A DNA stretch of 64,000 bases, taken from positions 558,001-622,000 of the forward strand of contig NZ_FOKM01000002.1 of NCBI RefSeq assembly GCF_900111905.1. The letters are read 5' to 3'. This stretch comes from Rhizobium sp. NFR07 (lineage in GTDB: Bacteria; Pseudomonadota; Alphaproteobacteria; Rhizobiales; Rhizobiaceae). The notes beneath the pieces are model-generated. The model ran no database searches. It was not told the origin of the DNA and saw only the letters and a program-made list of their open reading frames with translations. The translations under genes were made by a program, and so were the position numbers. Of the stretch, positions 36,578 through 45,789 are shown one piece after another. Numbering within the stretch: position 1 is the first letter of the stretch; each line of letters opens with the position of its first letter.

Positions 36578-36653
36578 TGGTGCCGCTTGCAGGACTCGAA
36601 CCTGCGACCCCATCATTACGAATGATGTGCTCTACCACCTGAGCTAAAGCGGC
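36578..36653 (-). tRNA. tRNA-Thr (anticodon CGT)
   Basis: A 76-nt cloverleaf on the minus strand with encoded CCA. The acceptor stem is GCCGCTT/AAGCGGC, the D arm is AGCTCAGGTGGTAGAGC, the anticodon loop is TTCGTAA closed by CATCA/TGATG, and the T arm is TTCGAGT. Confidence 0.97.
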
Positions 36654-36771
36654 CCGGCAGCGGCGGCGAAGCGCCGGCTGCGAGTGATGCGCTGATACAG
36701 GCAACGAATGGCGATTTCAAGCCGGATTTGAAAGAAGCTTTCGTTTTTCCTGCGCAGCCCGCTGCGCGGCT

Positions 36772-37728
36772 TCAAACAGCCAGCCGCTGCCGGGCCTGCG
36801 CATATTCCCGCTCCATGCGCGAAACGAGCTCCTCCACGGTGCCGACTGCCTTGACCGCGCTGACGCCTTGGCCCGCCCCCCATATTTCCTTCCAGGCCTT
36901 CGGGCCGGATACGGCTGCGTCGAAATCCATCTTCGTCGGATCGGCGACGGGCAGCTTGTCGGGGTCCATGCCCATGGCCGAGATCGAGCCCTTCAGGTAG
37001 TTGCCGTGTACGCCGGTGAAATAGTTGGAATAGACGATGTCTGCCGCATTGGAACCGACAATCATCTCCTTGTAGCCATCGGCGGCGCGCGCTTCACGCG
37101 TCGCGATGAATGGGGTGCCGATATAAGCCATGTCGGCACCCATGGCCTGTGCGGCCAGGATACCGCCGCCCGTCGCGATCGCGCCTGCGAGCAGCAACGG
37201 CCCGTCGAACCATTCGCGGATTTCCTCCACCAGCGCAAAAGGCGAAAGCGTGCCGGCATGGCCGCCGGCGCCGGTCGCCACCGCGATCAGCCCATCCGCG
37301 CCCTTGCGGATGGCGGAGTTGGCGTGGCGATTGTTGATCACGTCATGCAGCACGATGCCGCCATAGGAATGTATCGCATCGTTGACCTCCGCGACGGCGC
37401 CGAGCGAGGAAATGACGATCGGCACCTTGTATTTCACGCACATCATAAGGTCGTGTTCGAGACGGCGGTTGGACGTGTGTACAATCTGGTTGACGGCAAA
37501 GGGGGCTGCTTGCCTTTCTGGATGGGCCGCATTGTGGGCCGCCAGCTCTTCGGTGATCTCGGCCAGCCATTCGTCCAGCTGGCTTTCCGGCCGCGCGTTG
37601 AGCGCCGGAAAGGCGCCGACCACGCCCGCCTTGCACTGGGCGAGCGTCAGCTCCGGATGCGAAATGATGAACAGCGGTGAGCCGATGACCGGCAACCGCA
37701 ACCCGTCCTTCAGAACGGCTGGCAGCAT
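36772..37728 (-). CDS. Nitronate monooxygenase family protein
   Basis: A 318-residue FMN-dependent TIM-barrel enzyme of the nitronate monooxygenase (2-nitropropane dioxygenase) family, which oxidises toxic alkyl nitronates such as propionate-3-nitronate. It starts with the substrate-loop pattern LRLPVIGSPLFIISHPELT, has ATGAGGHAGTLSPFAL (FMN phosphate site), AGAIATGGGILAAQAMGADM and GTPFIATREA. ATG at 37728 has GGAGG upstream. A LiuR-like palindrome sits 17 bp before the start, so it may be controlled with acyl-CoA catabolism (inference). No operon partner is seen. Confidence 0.92.
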   Translation of the reverse strand: MLPAVLKDGLRLPVIGSPLFIISHPELTLAQCKAGVVGAFPALNARPESQLDEWLAEITEELAAHNAAHPERQAAPFAVNQIVHTSNRRLEHDLMMCVKYKVPIVISSLGAVAEVNDAIHSYGGIVLHDVINNRHANSAIRKGADGLIAVATGAGGHAGTLSPFALVEEIREWFDGPLLLAGAIATGGGILAAQAMGADMAYIGTPFIATREARAADGYKEMIVGSNAADIVYSNYFTGVHGNYLKGSISAMGMDPDKLPVADPTKMDFDAAVSGPKAWKEIWGAGQGVSAVKAVGTVEELVSRMEREYAQARQRLAV

Positions 37729-37744
37729 GAAGGAAACCTCCCGA

Positions 37745-37760
37745 ATTACCTTTACGTAAG
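37745..37760. promoter_or_regulatory. LiuR-like operator before the nitronate monooxygenase gene
   Basis: ATTACCTTTACGTAAG, read toward the gene as CTTACGTAAAGGTAAT, matches 13 of 16 positions of TTTACGTAAACGTAAA. It lies 17 bp upstream of the start codon, a position suited to repression. Confidence 0.4.
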
Positions 37761-37948
37761 ATGGAATATCAGATCGTTGTGGCTGTGGAAAGTCGCGCTA
37801 TTTGGAGTGATCGACCTTCGGGCGATGGCCACATTTCGGCCAATTCAACGCGGGACGACGGGTTTCGAATGCTTGCAGTTCGGCGATTGAGACGTTACCG
37901 AGAAATTAATTCGCGCTGAAAAGTCATGAGAAACCGGAAGGACCGGCA

Positions 37949-39247
37949 GTGAGCGGCTTGGAGACAGCCATCAGGAATGCGTTGGATCGCTCGGAGCGGG
38001 GCGACGGCCAGGTGCGTGCGCGCATCTACCAGTCTGCCCGTCAGGCACTGGATGCCGGGCTGCGCAAGCAGGGCGTTACCGACAATCTGGTGATCATGCA
38101 GCAGCGCAAGCGGCTCGAGGACAAGATCAGCGAAATCGAGAACGAGGAAATCGACAAGCTGGCCCAGTCGGCACAGCCGCCAGTGCGAGAAGCCGCCTGG
38201 CCGCAGGCTGACATCGAGGCTCCGCGACAGGCCAAAATCGATCAGGCACCCAGCGTGGATGTTTCGCTGGATGCCCCTCAGGCCGCCGCCCCGGGCCTCC
38301 ATCCCAACCGTGGTGTCGCTCCTGATCCCGTTGTGATGGTCGATGCGCCCCGGCAGGCTGGTGCAACTCCTGCGGCCGCCGATGCCGCTTCGCTCGGTGG
38401 CGTTACCCGCTCCGAGCCGCAGGCCGCGCAGGCGCAACCGGTTCCTTTCAGTGTCGATGTGCCCCATCTCGCGGAGCGTGCCGATCCGGGCAGGACCGAG
38501 GCCGCTCCTCTGCCGGGCAAGAACAAGGGCAGGGAGCGCAAGGCCCGTCGCGGCGCGAAATCATCGCTCGACATGCCGGCCGAGCGCGCTGCCAAGCCGC
38601 GCCGCCGTCGCAGCTTCCTCTCCCATCTGATCACATGGATGATCACCCTCGGCGTGGTCGCCGTCGGCTGCTGGATCTTCTACCAATCGGGCATGGTTCA
38701 GTCGATCGTCGATGATGCGATCGAATCCGCCCGCCGCCCGCCCGCCCTGCGGTCCTCGGGGCAGGGCCCTTCGGCGCTTACCTCGCGCGGCGGCTTTTCC
38801 GAGGAATGGGCGGATATATTTGACCCCGACGAGAGCACGGCGTTCCGGGCGGGGCCGCAGGCCCGGGCCGAGGTCGCGACCGGCTCGGAAGGGCAGGCGC
38901 TCAAGGTCATCTCCGCCACCCCTGGTGCGGGCGGTGATATCGCAGTCGAAGTTCCGGCGGAAATCCTGCGGGAGATCGCCGGCAAGAGTTCGACGCTTGC
39001 GCTGACCATACAGTCGGCCACCAATCAGCCGTCGCAGATCTCCGTCCGGTGTGATTTCGGCAGCCTCGGCACATGCTCCCGGCATCGCTTCATTGCCACG
39101 CAGGAAAAGCTCGACGCGCTCTTCAGGGTCACGTTCGATCGGAGCATTGCCCCAAATGCCCCTGGCCGCCTGGTTTTCAACACCGGCATACAGGGCGCTG
39201 ACCGGCCGGTCTTCATCTACTCGATCCGGGCTCTTCCGGGACAATAA
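37949..39247 (+). CDS. Single-pass membrane protein of unknown function
   Basis: A 432-residue protein I do not recognise. The N-terminal 65 residues are charged and helical (SGLETAIRNALDRSERGD; QRKRLEDKISEIENEEIDKL, coiled-coil-like). A long Ala/Pro-rich low-complexity stretch (about 70-200) ends in a strongly basic block (RERKARRGAKSS, KPRRRRS). One membrane span follows (about 228-248: HLITWMITLGVVAVGCWIFY). The C-terminal 170 residues should be periplasmic and include two cysteines in VRCDFGSLGTCSRHRF that could form a disulfide. The start is GTG at 37949 with GGAAGGA upstream. It is convergent with ppk2. The layout suggests a scaffold or envelope protein with a cytosolic tail, but no function is assigned. 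Confidence 0.75.
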   Translation: MSGLETAIRNALDRSERGDGQVRARIYQSARQALDAGLRKQGVTDNLVIMQQRKRLEDKISEIENEEIDKLAQSAQPPVREAAWPQADIEAPRQAKIDQAPSVDVSLDAPQAAAPGLHPNRGVAPDPVVMVDAPRQAGATPAAADAASLGGVTRSEPQAAQAQPVPFSVDVPHLAERADPGRTEAAPLPGKNKGRERKARRGAKSSLDMPAERAAKPRRRRSFLSHLITWMITLGVVAVGCWIFYQSGMVQSIVDDAIESARRPPALRSSGQGPSALTSRGGFSEEWADIFDPDESTAFRAGPQARAEVATGSEGQALKVISATPGAGGDIAVEVPAEILREIAGKSSTLALTIQSATNQPSQISVRCDFGSLGTCSRHRFIATQEKLDALFRVTFDRSIAPNAPGRLVFNTGIQGADRPVFIYSIRALPGQ

Positions 39248-39274
39248 TACAACGTCCCGGAAGACTGGCCGAGG

Positions 39275-40156
39275 TCATTTCAGAAACTTGGGCCCGAAGC
39301 CGAGAATCTTGTCATCGATCTCGCCGATGACGCCCTTGTCCTTGCCCTCGTAGTCGAGCGACAGCAGGATGTGGCGGATGGCGTTGAGATGCGCGCGACG
39401 CTTGTCGTTGGCAAGCACGACCGCCCAGGGCGCGTCCTTGGAATGGGTCTCTTCCAGCATCCTGTCACGCTTTTCCGTATACTGGTCCCACTTCGTCAGC
39501 GCGGCGATATCCATCGGCGACAGTTTCCAGATCTTCAGCTCATCATGCCTGCGGTCGTGAAACCGTTTCAGCTGCATTTCCTGGCCGATATCCAGCCAGA
39601 ACTTGAAGAAGTGGACGCCGTCCTCGACGATCAGCTTCTCGAACCGCGGCGTCGCCTTCATGAAGCCGTCGTATTGGGCTGGTGTGCAGAAGCCCATCAC
39701 CGGCTCGACGACGGCGCGGTTGTACCAGGAGCGGTCGTAGAGCACGATCTCGCCCTTGGTCGGAAAATGCGAGGCATAACGCTGGAAATACCATTGTCCC
39801 GCCTCGCGTTCTGTCGGCTTGGTGAGCGCGATGACATGGGCGGAGCGGGGATTGAGGTAGGAGCGGATCGAGAAGATCGTGCCGCCCTTGCCGGCGGCGT
39901 CACGGCCCTCGAAGATTGCCATCAGCCGCTTGCCGCTCGCCTGCAGCCAGAACTGCATCTTCACCAGCTCGACCTGGAGGGCCTCCAGCTGCTTTTCGTA
40001 TTTGTCCTTCTTCAGCTTGTCCTCGTAAGGATAGCCGCCTGAGGAGAGATCGCGGTCGCCGATCCAGTCCGGAAGCTTGGGGTCGTCGATATCGAAGCGT
40101 CGCTGCTTGCCGTTGATATTAAGGTCGACGGCTCTGCTTTCGCTGGCACCCGGCAT
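39275..40156 (-). CDS. ppk2: Polyphosphate kinase 2 (PPK2)
   Basis: A 293-residue P-loop kinase that uses polyphosphate to phosphorylate nucleoside diphosphates (or the reverse). The Walker A motif GRDAAGKGG is at 84-92, the lid region carries [15 protein letters not shown], and the Walker B-type [14 protein letters not shown] follows, with [17 protein letters not shown] further on. The length and the single domain fit class I enzymes, which mainly phosphorylate NDPs. ATG at 40156 has GAGGAGA five bases upstream; the frame is open 78 bases further without a ribosome binding site. It is divergent from phoR, placing polyphosphate turnover beside the phosphate-sensing operon, as in Sinorhizobium meliloti. 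Confidence 0.94.
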   Translation of the reverse strand: MPGASESRAVDLNINGKQRRFDIDDPKLPDWIGDRDLSSGGYPYEDKLKKDKYEKQLEALQVELVKMQFWLQASGKRLMAIFEGRDAAGKGGTIFSIRSYLNPRSAHVIALTKPTEREAGQWYFQRYASHFPTKGEIVLYDRSWYNRAVVEPVMGFCTPAQYDGFMKATPRFEKLIVEDGVHFFKFWLDIGQEMQLKRFHDRRHDELKIWKLSPMDIAALTKWDQYTEKRDRMLEETHSKDAPWAVVLANDKRRAHLNAIRHILLSLDYEGKDKGVIGEIDDKILGFGPKFLK

Positions 40157-40315
40157 TCTGCTCTCCTCTTGAACGCGAATTCGCTGGTTTTGCTTATCTA
40201 GTGCACAGCCGGCCGGAGGCACGAGGTTTTCCATAGCCCGTGATGCACAAGTGTCATGTAAGGCTTATATGACCAACTGTTCATCGTGAAAGAGCCGGGA
40301 TTCGAGCGGGGCATC

Positions 40316-41575
40316 ATGGAAGCGAAGCTGCGCGATATTGCAGGGAAAATTATTGCGGCCGCGCGGCGCGAGCGTCCCATCCTGCTGCTTGTTTCGCTGG
40401 TGGCTTTGATCGCGCTCGTGGGCGGCATCAGATGGTATGCGGTTCTGCCCTGCTGGCTGCTGATCGTAATCGCCTGCCTCTGCCGAAAACCCGTCGCCGT
40501 TTCGGCGTCGGAGCCGCTGCCCGAAGAGAGCGATGATGAGGAGGAGCCGCAGGATTCGCTGCCCCATATCGCCTCGGCCCTTGCGGCGCTCGACATGCCG
40601 GTGCTGGTTCTGAACGGCGAGGCTGTCCTGCTGTCCCAGAACAAGGCCGCCGAAAGGGCGCTGGGTTCGCTCCCTATTGATGCGCATCTCTCGGCCCGCC
40701 TGCGCTCCCCCGGCATTCTCGACATGGTCAACGAAACGATCGCGACCGGCGAGGCGAACCAGATCGAGCATTCCGAACGACTTCCCTCGGAGCGAGTCTA
40801 TATTGTGAGGATCGCGCCGATGGATGCCGATCCCGCCATCGTCTCCGAACGGTTCTATCTCCTCTCCTTCCGCGATATTTCAGAACTGCGGCGCATCGAC
40901 CGCATGCGCTCGGATTTCGTTGCCAATGCCAGCCATGAACTGCGCACGCCGCTGGCCTCGCTGCGCGGATTCATCGAGACCCTGCAGGGCCCGGCGAAAT
41001 CCGATCCCGCAGCGCAGGATCGCTTCCTCGGCATCATGTTCGATCAGGCGACACGCATGAGCCGTCTGGTCGATGATCTCCTTTCCCTCTCCAGATTGGA
41101 GCTCAAGTCCCATATCGCCCCCGACCAGACCGTCGACCTGAAGCCGCTGATCGGCCATGTGCGCGACGCTCTCTTGCCCCTGGCGGAGGATCTCGGGGTC
41201 GAAATCCGTCTTCACCTGCCGGAAAACGGCATCGAGGTGATGGGCGATCGCGACGAACTGATCGAGGTCATCGAAAACCTGATCGAGAATGCCTGCAAAT
41301 ACGGGCAGGAAGGCAAGTTCGTCGATGTCTATCTGAGGGGCGGCGGCTCCCAGCCCGCCGAAGTGAGCGTCGTCGATCGCGGCCCGGGCATTCCCGCCGA
41401 GCACGTTCCCCGTCTGACCGAGCGTTTCTATCGGGTCAGCGTTGCCGACAGCCGCTCCAAGAAGGGGACCGGACTGGGGCTGGCCATCGTCAAGCATATC
41501 CTTACGAGGCACCGTGCCCGGCTCATCGTGAAGTCGCGTTTGGGGACCGGTTCCGAGTTTACCGTAAGATTTTGA
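40316..41575 (+). CDS. phoR: Phosphate regulon sensor kinase PhoR
   Basis: A 419-residue membrane histidine kinase that phosphorylates PhoB when the Pst complex senses low phosphate. Two hydrophobic segments near residues 20-55 form the short membrane anchor. A PAS domain follows (about 85-190). The phosphoacceptor is His207 in ANASHELRTPL, and the ATPase domain shows NLIENACKYG (N box), DRGPGIP (G1) and KGTGLGLAIVKHI (G2). ATG at 40316 is chosen over GTG at 40286, which lacks a ribosome binding site. It heads the phoR-pstSCAB-phoU-phoB series; pstS also has its own Pho-box promoter. Confidence 0.96.
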   Translation: MEAKLRDIAGKIIAAARRERPILLLVSLVALIALVGGIRWYAVLPCWLLIVIACLCRKPVAVSASEPLPEESDDEEEPQDSLPHIASALAALDMPVLVLNGEAVLLSQNKAAERALGSLPIDAHLSARLRSPGILDMVNETIATGEANQIEHSERLPSERVYIVRIAPMDADPAIVSERFYLLSFRDISELRRIDRMRSDFVANASHELRTPLASLRGFIETLQGPAKSDPAAQDRFLGIMFDQATRMSRLVDDLLSLSRLELKSHIAPDQTVDLKPLIGHVRDALLPLAEDLGVEIRLHLPENGIEVMGDRDELIEVIENLIENACKYGQEGKFVDVYLRGGGSQPAEVSVVDRGPGIPAEHVPRLTERFYRVSVADSRSKKGTGLGLAIVKHILTRHRARLIVKSRLGTGSEFTVRF

Positions 41576-41637
41576 CATATAACGGTTGCACTGCACAGGT
41601 GTGCTGTAAATTTTTAAAGCAAAAACAGTGACTTAAT

Positions 41638-41666
41638 TTGTCACAAATGTTTCATCGAAGTGACAT
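41638..41666 (+). promoter_or_regulatory. Pho box (three PhoB half-sites) upstream of pstS
   Basis: Three 7-base half-sites in direct repeat with an exact 11-bp period: TTGTCAC (41638-41644), GTTTCAT (41649-41655) and GTGACAT (41660-41666), each followed by a 4-base A-rich spacer. This matches the 7+4 PhoB architecture (CTGTCAT-N4). It lies about 100 bp before pstS and should give strong pst induction under phosphate starvation. Confidence 0.8.
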
Positions 41667-41767
41667 AAAAGCTAGGGCCAACGGCCGCTATGACGAGCGG
41701 GCCGAAGCCGGCAAGCGCGAAAGCCGGCGATAAACGCTTTCACAAAACCCATCACGGGAGAACATCG

Positions 41768-42802
41768 ATGAACATGTTGAAACTTTCCGCAGCGGCCCTC
41801 GTCGCCTCTGTAGCCTTTGCTGGCGCTGCTGCTGCGCGCGACCAGGTTCAGGTTGCCGGCTCCTCCACCGTTCTTCCTTATGCGAAGATCGTTGCTGAGA
41901 CCTTTGCCGAGACCTTCCCGAACTTCAAGGCTCCGGTTGTTGAGTCTGGCGGCACCGGCGGCGGTCTCAAGGCGTTCTGCTCTGGCGTTGGCGAAGGCAC
42001 GATCGACGTTGCAAACGCGTCGCGCCCGATCAACAAGAACGAAGCTGAAGCTTGCAAGGCTGCAGGCGTCAACGACATCCAGGAAATCCGCATCGGCTAC
42101 GATGGTATCGTTTTTGCTGCCGATAGCTCCAACGGCGACATGAAGATCGAGCCGAAGGACCTCTACAAGGCTCTCGCCGCTGAAGTTGTTGTTGACGGCA
42201 AGCTCGTCGCCAACCCCTACAAGAACTGGTCGGAAGTCAACGAGACCCTGCCGAAGGGCCCGATCGCTGCCTACATCCCGGGCTCCAAGCACGGCACCCG
42301 CGAAGTCTTCGAAGAGAAGATCATGGCTGAAGGCTGCAAGGAAGCCGGCGCCACCGACGTCATCAAGGCTGCCATCTCCGACGCCAAGCAGGCTGCTGCC
42401 AAGTGCGTTGCCATCCGTAAGGACGGCGTAGCTGTTGACATCGACGGCGACTACACCGAGACGCTCGCGCGTATCGCTGCCAACAAGACCGGCCTCGGTG
42501 TATTCGGCCTGGCCTTCTACGAAAACAACATGGACAAGCTGAAGGTTGCGACCGTTTCGGACGTCGTTCCGTCGACCGAAACCATCTCCGGCGGCACCTA
42601 CCCGGTTTCCCGTCCGCTGTTCTTCTACGTCAAGAAGGCTCACCTGGGCGTAATCCCGGGCCTGAAGGAATACGTCGAATTCTTCATCTCTGATGACATG
42701 GTCGGCCCGGAAGGCCCGCTCGCCGAATACGGCCTGGTTGCCGCTCCGGACGACCAGCGCGAAGCAGTCCGCAAGGACTTCGAAGCTGGCAAGACCATGT
42801 AA
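41768..42802 (+). CDS. pstS: Phosphate ABC transporter substrate-binding protein PstS
   Basis: The periplasmic receptor that delivers phosphate to PstCA. The 344-residue precursor has a signal peptide cleaved near residue 23 (AGAAAARDQ). Phosphate-binding motifs are VAGSSTVLPYA at the mature N-terminus, ESGGTGGGLKAFC, DVANASRPI and the PGSKHGTRE loop. Codon use differs from neighbouring genes (many GCT, GTT and CGT), as expected for a very highly expressed protein. GGGAGAAC precedes ATG at 41768. A strong hairpin follows the stop and should make pstS mRNA more abundant than the rest of the operon. Confidence 0.97.
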   Translation: MNMLKLSAAALVASVAFAGAAAARDQVQVAGSSTVLPYAKIVAETFAETFPNFKAPVVESGGTGGGLKAFCSGVGEGTIDVANASRPINKNEAEACKAAGVNDIQEIRIGYDGIVFAADSSNGDMKIEPKDLYKALAAEVVVDGKLVANPYKNWSEVNETLPKGPIAAYIPGSKHGTREVFEEKIMAEGCKEAGATDVIKAAISDAKQAAAKCVAIRKDGVAVDIDGDYTETLARIAANKTGLGVFGLAFYENNMDKLKVATVSDVVPSTETISGGTYPVSRPLFFYVKKAHLGVIPGLKEYVEFFISDDMVGPEGPLAEYGLVAAPDDQREAVRKDFEAGKTM

Positions 42803-42810
42803 TGAACGAT

Positions 42811-42842
42811 CCGGCGCCGCCTTTCGGGCGGCGCCGGTTTCT
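42811..42842 (+). terminator. Hairpin/terminator between pstS and pstC
   Basis: An 11-bp perfect GC stem (CCGGCGCCGCC at 42811-42821 with GGCGGCGCCGG at 42827-42837), 5-base loop, then TTTCT. Its position, 8 bp after pstS, suggests partial termination or mRNA protection. Confidence 0.8.
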
Positions 42843-42979
42843 CGGCTTCGCGGCCGCTGCCCTCGCAAGGCAGGCCTTTAGGGCAAGTCCGAAGTTGGGC
42901 ATTTGCGAATAATTGGGTTCCGGTGATGGGATTTGTGCGGTAGTGGCTGCCGCCGATGGCGGTAGGCCGGGGGATTGTG

Positions 42980-44464
42980 ATGAGCACACCATTGATCTTG
43001 TTGATTTTGGCGATCATCGCGATCGTCTGTTACGTCGTCGGGACGCGTCACGCGCTGGCAATTGCCGGCGGTGTGTCCTCCAAGCTGCACTCTCGTCCCG
43101 GCTATTACGGCACGTTCGTTGCGCTCTGCGCGGTTCTGCCGGCAGCCATTCTTCTTGCCGCCTGGCTCATTGCCAGCCCGCTCTATATCAATTCCGCTGT
43201 CCGCGGCGGCTTTCCCGAAGACATCAAGGCCAAGTCTGAAGCGGAACAGGGCCTTGCCTTCGGCATGATCAGCTCCGTCGCGCGCGGCATGGACGTGCTG
43301 ACGCTCGAGGAAATCGATCGCGTCGGTGCCAATCCGGCTGAGCTGCGCTCCGCGCTCGGCGCCAAGGGCGTGCCGCTTGCCGGCGATCCCGAGCCCTACA
43401 TGGTCGAATCCGCCGGCGATCTGAATGCCATGACCAAGATCAGCAACCGGGTGATGACCGCCCTCGTGCTGATTGTCGCTCTCGCCGGTGCCGGTTTCTC
43501 CTATACACGCATCTCCCCTCGCTTCCGTGCCCGCAACAGGGTCGAGCGGGTTGTTCTAGGCGCTCTCGTACTCGCCTCGTCGATCGCGATCGTCACCACG
43601 ATCGGCATCGTCCTGTCGATGTTGACGGAAGCCGGGCATTTCTTCGGCCGCGTTCCCGCCTGGGAATTCTTCTTCGGCACGGTTTGGGATCCGCGCTTTG
43701 CCGCCGCCGGTGCTGCCGCGTCGGAAGGCCAGTTCGGCCTGATCCCGCTGCTGCTCGGCACGCTGTATATCGGCCTCGTCGCCATGCTGGTCGCCGTTCC
43801 GGTCGGCCTGTTCTCGGCGATCTACATGGCGGAATATGCTTCGCCCAAGGTTCGCTCGGTGGCCAAGCCGCTGCTCGAGGTCCTGGCCGGCATCCCGACC
43901 ATCGTCTACGGCTTCTTCGCCTTGACCACGGTCGGTCCGTTCCTGCGTGACTTGTCTTCGCAGATCAACGGCATCGCCACCGGCGACTTTGCCAACTTCA
44001 TCCAGGCGCAGAGCGTCCTGACCGCCGGTTTCGTGATGGGCATCATGCTGATCCCCTACGTCTCCTCGCTGTCGGACGACATCATCACCGCCGTGCCGCG
44101 TGCCCTGCGTGACGGTTCGCTCGGTCTCGGCGCCACCAAGTCGGAAACCATCAAGAAGGTCGTCATGCCGGCAGCGCTGCCGGGTGTTGTCGGCGCGCTT
44201 CTGATGACCGCCTCGCGCGCCATCGGCGAAACCATGATCGTGGTGCTTGCCGCCGGCGTCGCCGCCCGCATGCAGCTCAACCCGTTCGAACCGATGACCA
44301 CGGTGACCGTCAAGATCGTCAGCCAGCTGACGGGCGACCTTGAATTCACCTCGCCGCAGACGCTGGTTGCCTTCGCACTCGGCATCACGCTGTTTGCCAT
44401 CACGCTTTGCCTTAACATCTACGCGCTCTTCATCGTGCGCAAATACCGGGAGCAGTACGAATGA
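42980..44464 (+). CDS. pstC: Phosphate ABC transporter permease PstC
   Basis: An inner-membrane channel subunit of 494 residues. The first 200 residues hold two extra membrane spans and a periplasmic loop, typical of the enlarged rhizobial PstC. The BPD_transp_1 permease domain occupies about 255-490, with SALYIGLVAMLVAVPVGLFSAIYMAEY-like helices and the EAA-type ATPase-contact loop (VPRALRDGSLGLGATKSET). ATG at 42980 follows a GGGGGATT purine stretch. Its stop overlaps pstA by four bases (ATGA). Confidence 0.95.
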   Translation: MSTPLILLILAIIAIVCYVVGTRHALAIAGGVSSKLHSRPGYYGTFVALCAVLPAAILLAAWLIASPLYINSAVRGGFPEDIKAKSEAEQGLAFGMISSVARGMDVLTLEEIDRVGANPAELRSALGAKGVPLAGDPEPYMVESAGDLNAMTKISNRVMTALVLIVALAGAGFSYTRISPRFRARNRVERVVLGALVLASSIAIVTTIGIVLSMLTEAGHFFGRVPAWEFFFGTVWDPRFAAAGAAASEGQFGLIPLLLGTLYIGLVAMLVAVPVGLFSAIYMAEYASPKVRSVAKPLLEVLAGIPTIVYGFFALTTVGPFLRDLSSQINGIATGDFANFIQAQSVLTAGFVMGIMLIPYVSSLSDDIITAVPRALRDGSLGLGATKSETIKKVVMPAALPGVVGALLMTASRAIGETMIVVLAAGVAARMQLNPFEPMTTVTVKIVSQLTGDLEFTSPQTLVAFALGITLFAITLCLNIYALFIVRKYREQYE

Positions 44465-45777
44465 CCGACGTGGTTTCCACCCCCGCCGGCGTCCTGGCGA
44501 AGCCCGCCCGTCGCGACATCGGCATCAAGCGCCGCTACGCCGCAGAACGCCGCTTCCGTGCCTATGGCATTGCTGCTCTGTCCTTCGGCATCCTCTTTCT
44601 CTTCATCCTGCTGTGGTCGGTCGTGTCCAAGGGCTACACCGCCTTCCAGCAGACGATGATCACCGTTCCGGTCGAGTTTTCCGAGCAGATCATCGACAAG
44701 GACAATGAGCGCGCCACCGACCCGACCAAGCTGATGACGGCCAACTATCCCGTCATCGCCCGTAACGCGGTGGCCAAGGCGCTCGGCGTTGCCGAAAACG
44801 ATCGCCAGGGCCTGCGCGCTGTCAACCAGATGATCTCGGACGGCGTCCGCGGCCAGCTGCGCGACATGGTCGTCGCCAATCCGCAGATCATCGGCACGAC
44901 CCAGACGGTCTCGCTTCTCGCGGCCGGCGACATCGACAGCGCCTGGAAGGGCCAGATCGACCTCACCGTGTCGGAAAACAACCGCAAGGTTTCCGACCAG
45001 CAGGTTGGCTGGATGAACCAGCTCGCCGAAAGCGGCTCGCTTGCCAAGCATTTCAACGGCGGCATCTTCGTCAACGGCAATTCCAGCCGTCCGGAAGCCG
45101 CCGGCGTCGGCGTCGCCCTGATCGGCTCCTTCTACATGATGCTGATCGTGCTGGTGCTTTCGCTGCCGATCGGCGTCGCTGCCTCGATCTATCTCGAAGA
45201 GTTCGCGCCGAAGAACAAGTTCACCGACCTGATCGAAGTGAACATCAACAATCTCGCGGCCGTGCCCTCGATCGTTTACGGTCTGCTGGGTCTCGCTGTC
45301 TTCATCAACTTCATGGGCCTGCCCCGCTCGGCCTCGCTGGTAGGTGGTCTGGTGCTGACGCTGATGACGCTGCCGACGATCATCATCGCCACTCGCGCGG
45401 CGCTGAAGGCGGTCCCGCCGTCGATCCGCGCGGCCGCTCTCGGCCTCGGCGCATCGAAGATGCAGACCATCTTCCATCATGTCCTGCCGCTTGCCATGCC
45501 GGGCATCCTGACCGGCACGATCATCGGCCTGGCGCACGCGCTCGGTGAAACCGCGCCGCTTCTGCTGATCGGCATGGTCGCCTTCGTCGCCAATTACCCG
45601 ACGACGCCGATGGATCCGTCCACGGCCCTGCCGGTGCAGATCTACATGTGGGCGAACGAGGCGGAACGCGCGTTCGTTGAAAGAACCTCGGGAGCGATCA
45701 TCATCCTGCTCCTGTTCCTCATTGTCATGAATGTTGGTGCAATTCTGTTGCGGCGGCGTTTCGAACGCCGGTGGTAG
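44461..45777 (+). CDS. pstA: Phosphate ABC transporter permease PstA
   Basis: The second channel subunit, 438 residues. A long N-terminal part (to about 210) carries one membrane span and a DUF3333-type periplasmic domain, as in other alphaproteobacterial PstA proteins. The permease domain follows, with MMLIVLVLSLPIGVAASIYLEEF and the cytoplasmic loop AVPPSIRAAALGLGASKMQT that docks to PstB. It is translationally coupled to pstC, and pstB starts 12 bp after its stop. Confidence 0.96.
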   Translation: MTDVVSTPAGVLAKPARRDIGIKRRYAAERRFRAYGIAALSFGILFLFILLWSVVSKGYTAFQQTMITVPVEFSEQIIDKDNERATDPTKLMTANYPVIARNAVAKALGVAENDRQGLRAVNQMISDGVRGQLRDMVVANPQIIGTTQTVSLLAAGDIDSAWKGQIDLTVSENNRKVSDQQVGWMNQLAESGSLAKHFNGGIFVNGNSSRPEAAGVGVALIGSFYMMLIVLVLSLPIGVAASIYLEEFAPKNKFTDLIEVNINNLAAVPSIVYGLLGLAVFINFMGLPRSASLVGGLVLTLMTLPTIIIATRAALKAVPPSIRAAALGLGASKMQTIFHHVLPLAMPGILTGTIIGLAHALGETAPLLLIGMVAFVANYPTTPMDPSTALPVQIYMWANEAERAFVERTSGAIIILLLFLIVMNVGAILLRRRFERRW

Positions 45778-45789
45778 GAGATCGACACA

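Noticed and set aside
40262..40290. Possible Pho box before phoR (GTGTCAT near 40250)
   Set aside because: Only one half-site fits; neither neighbour at 11-bp spacing resembles CTGTCAT.
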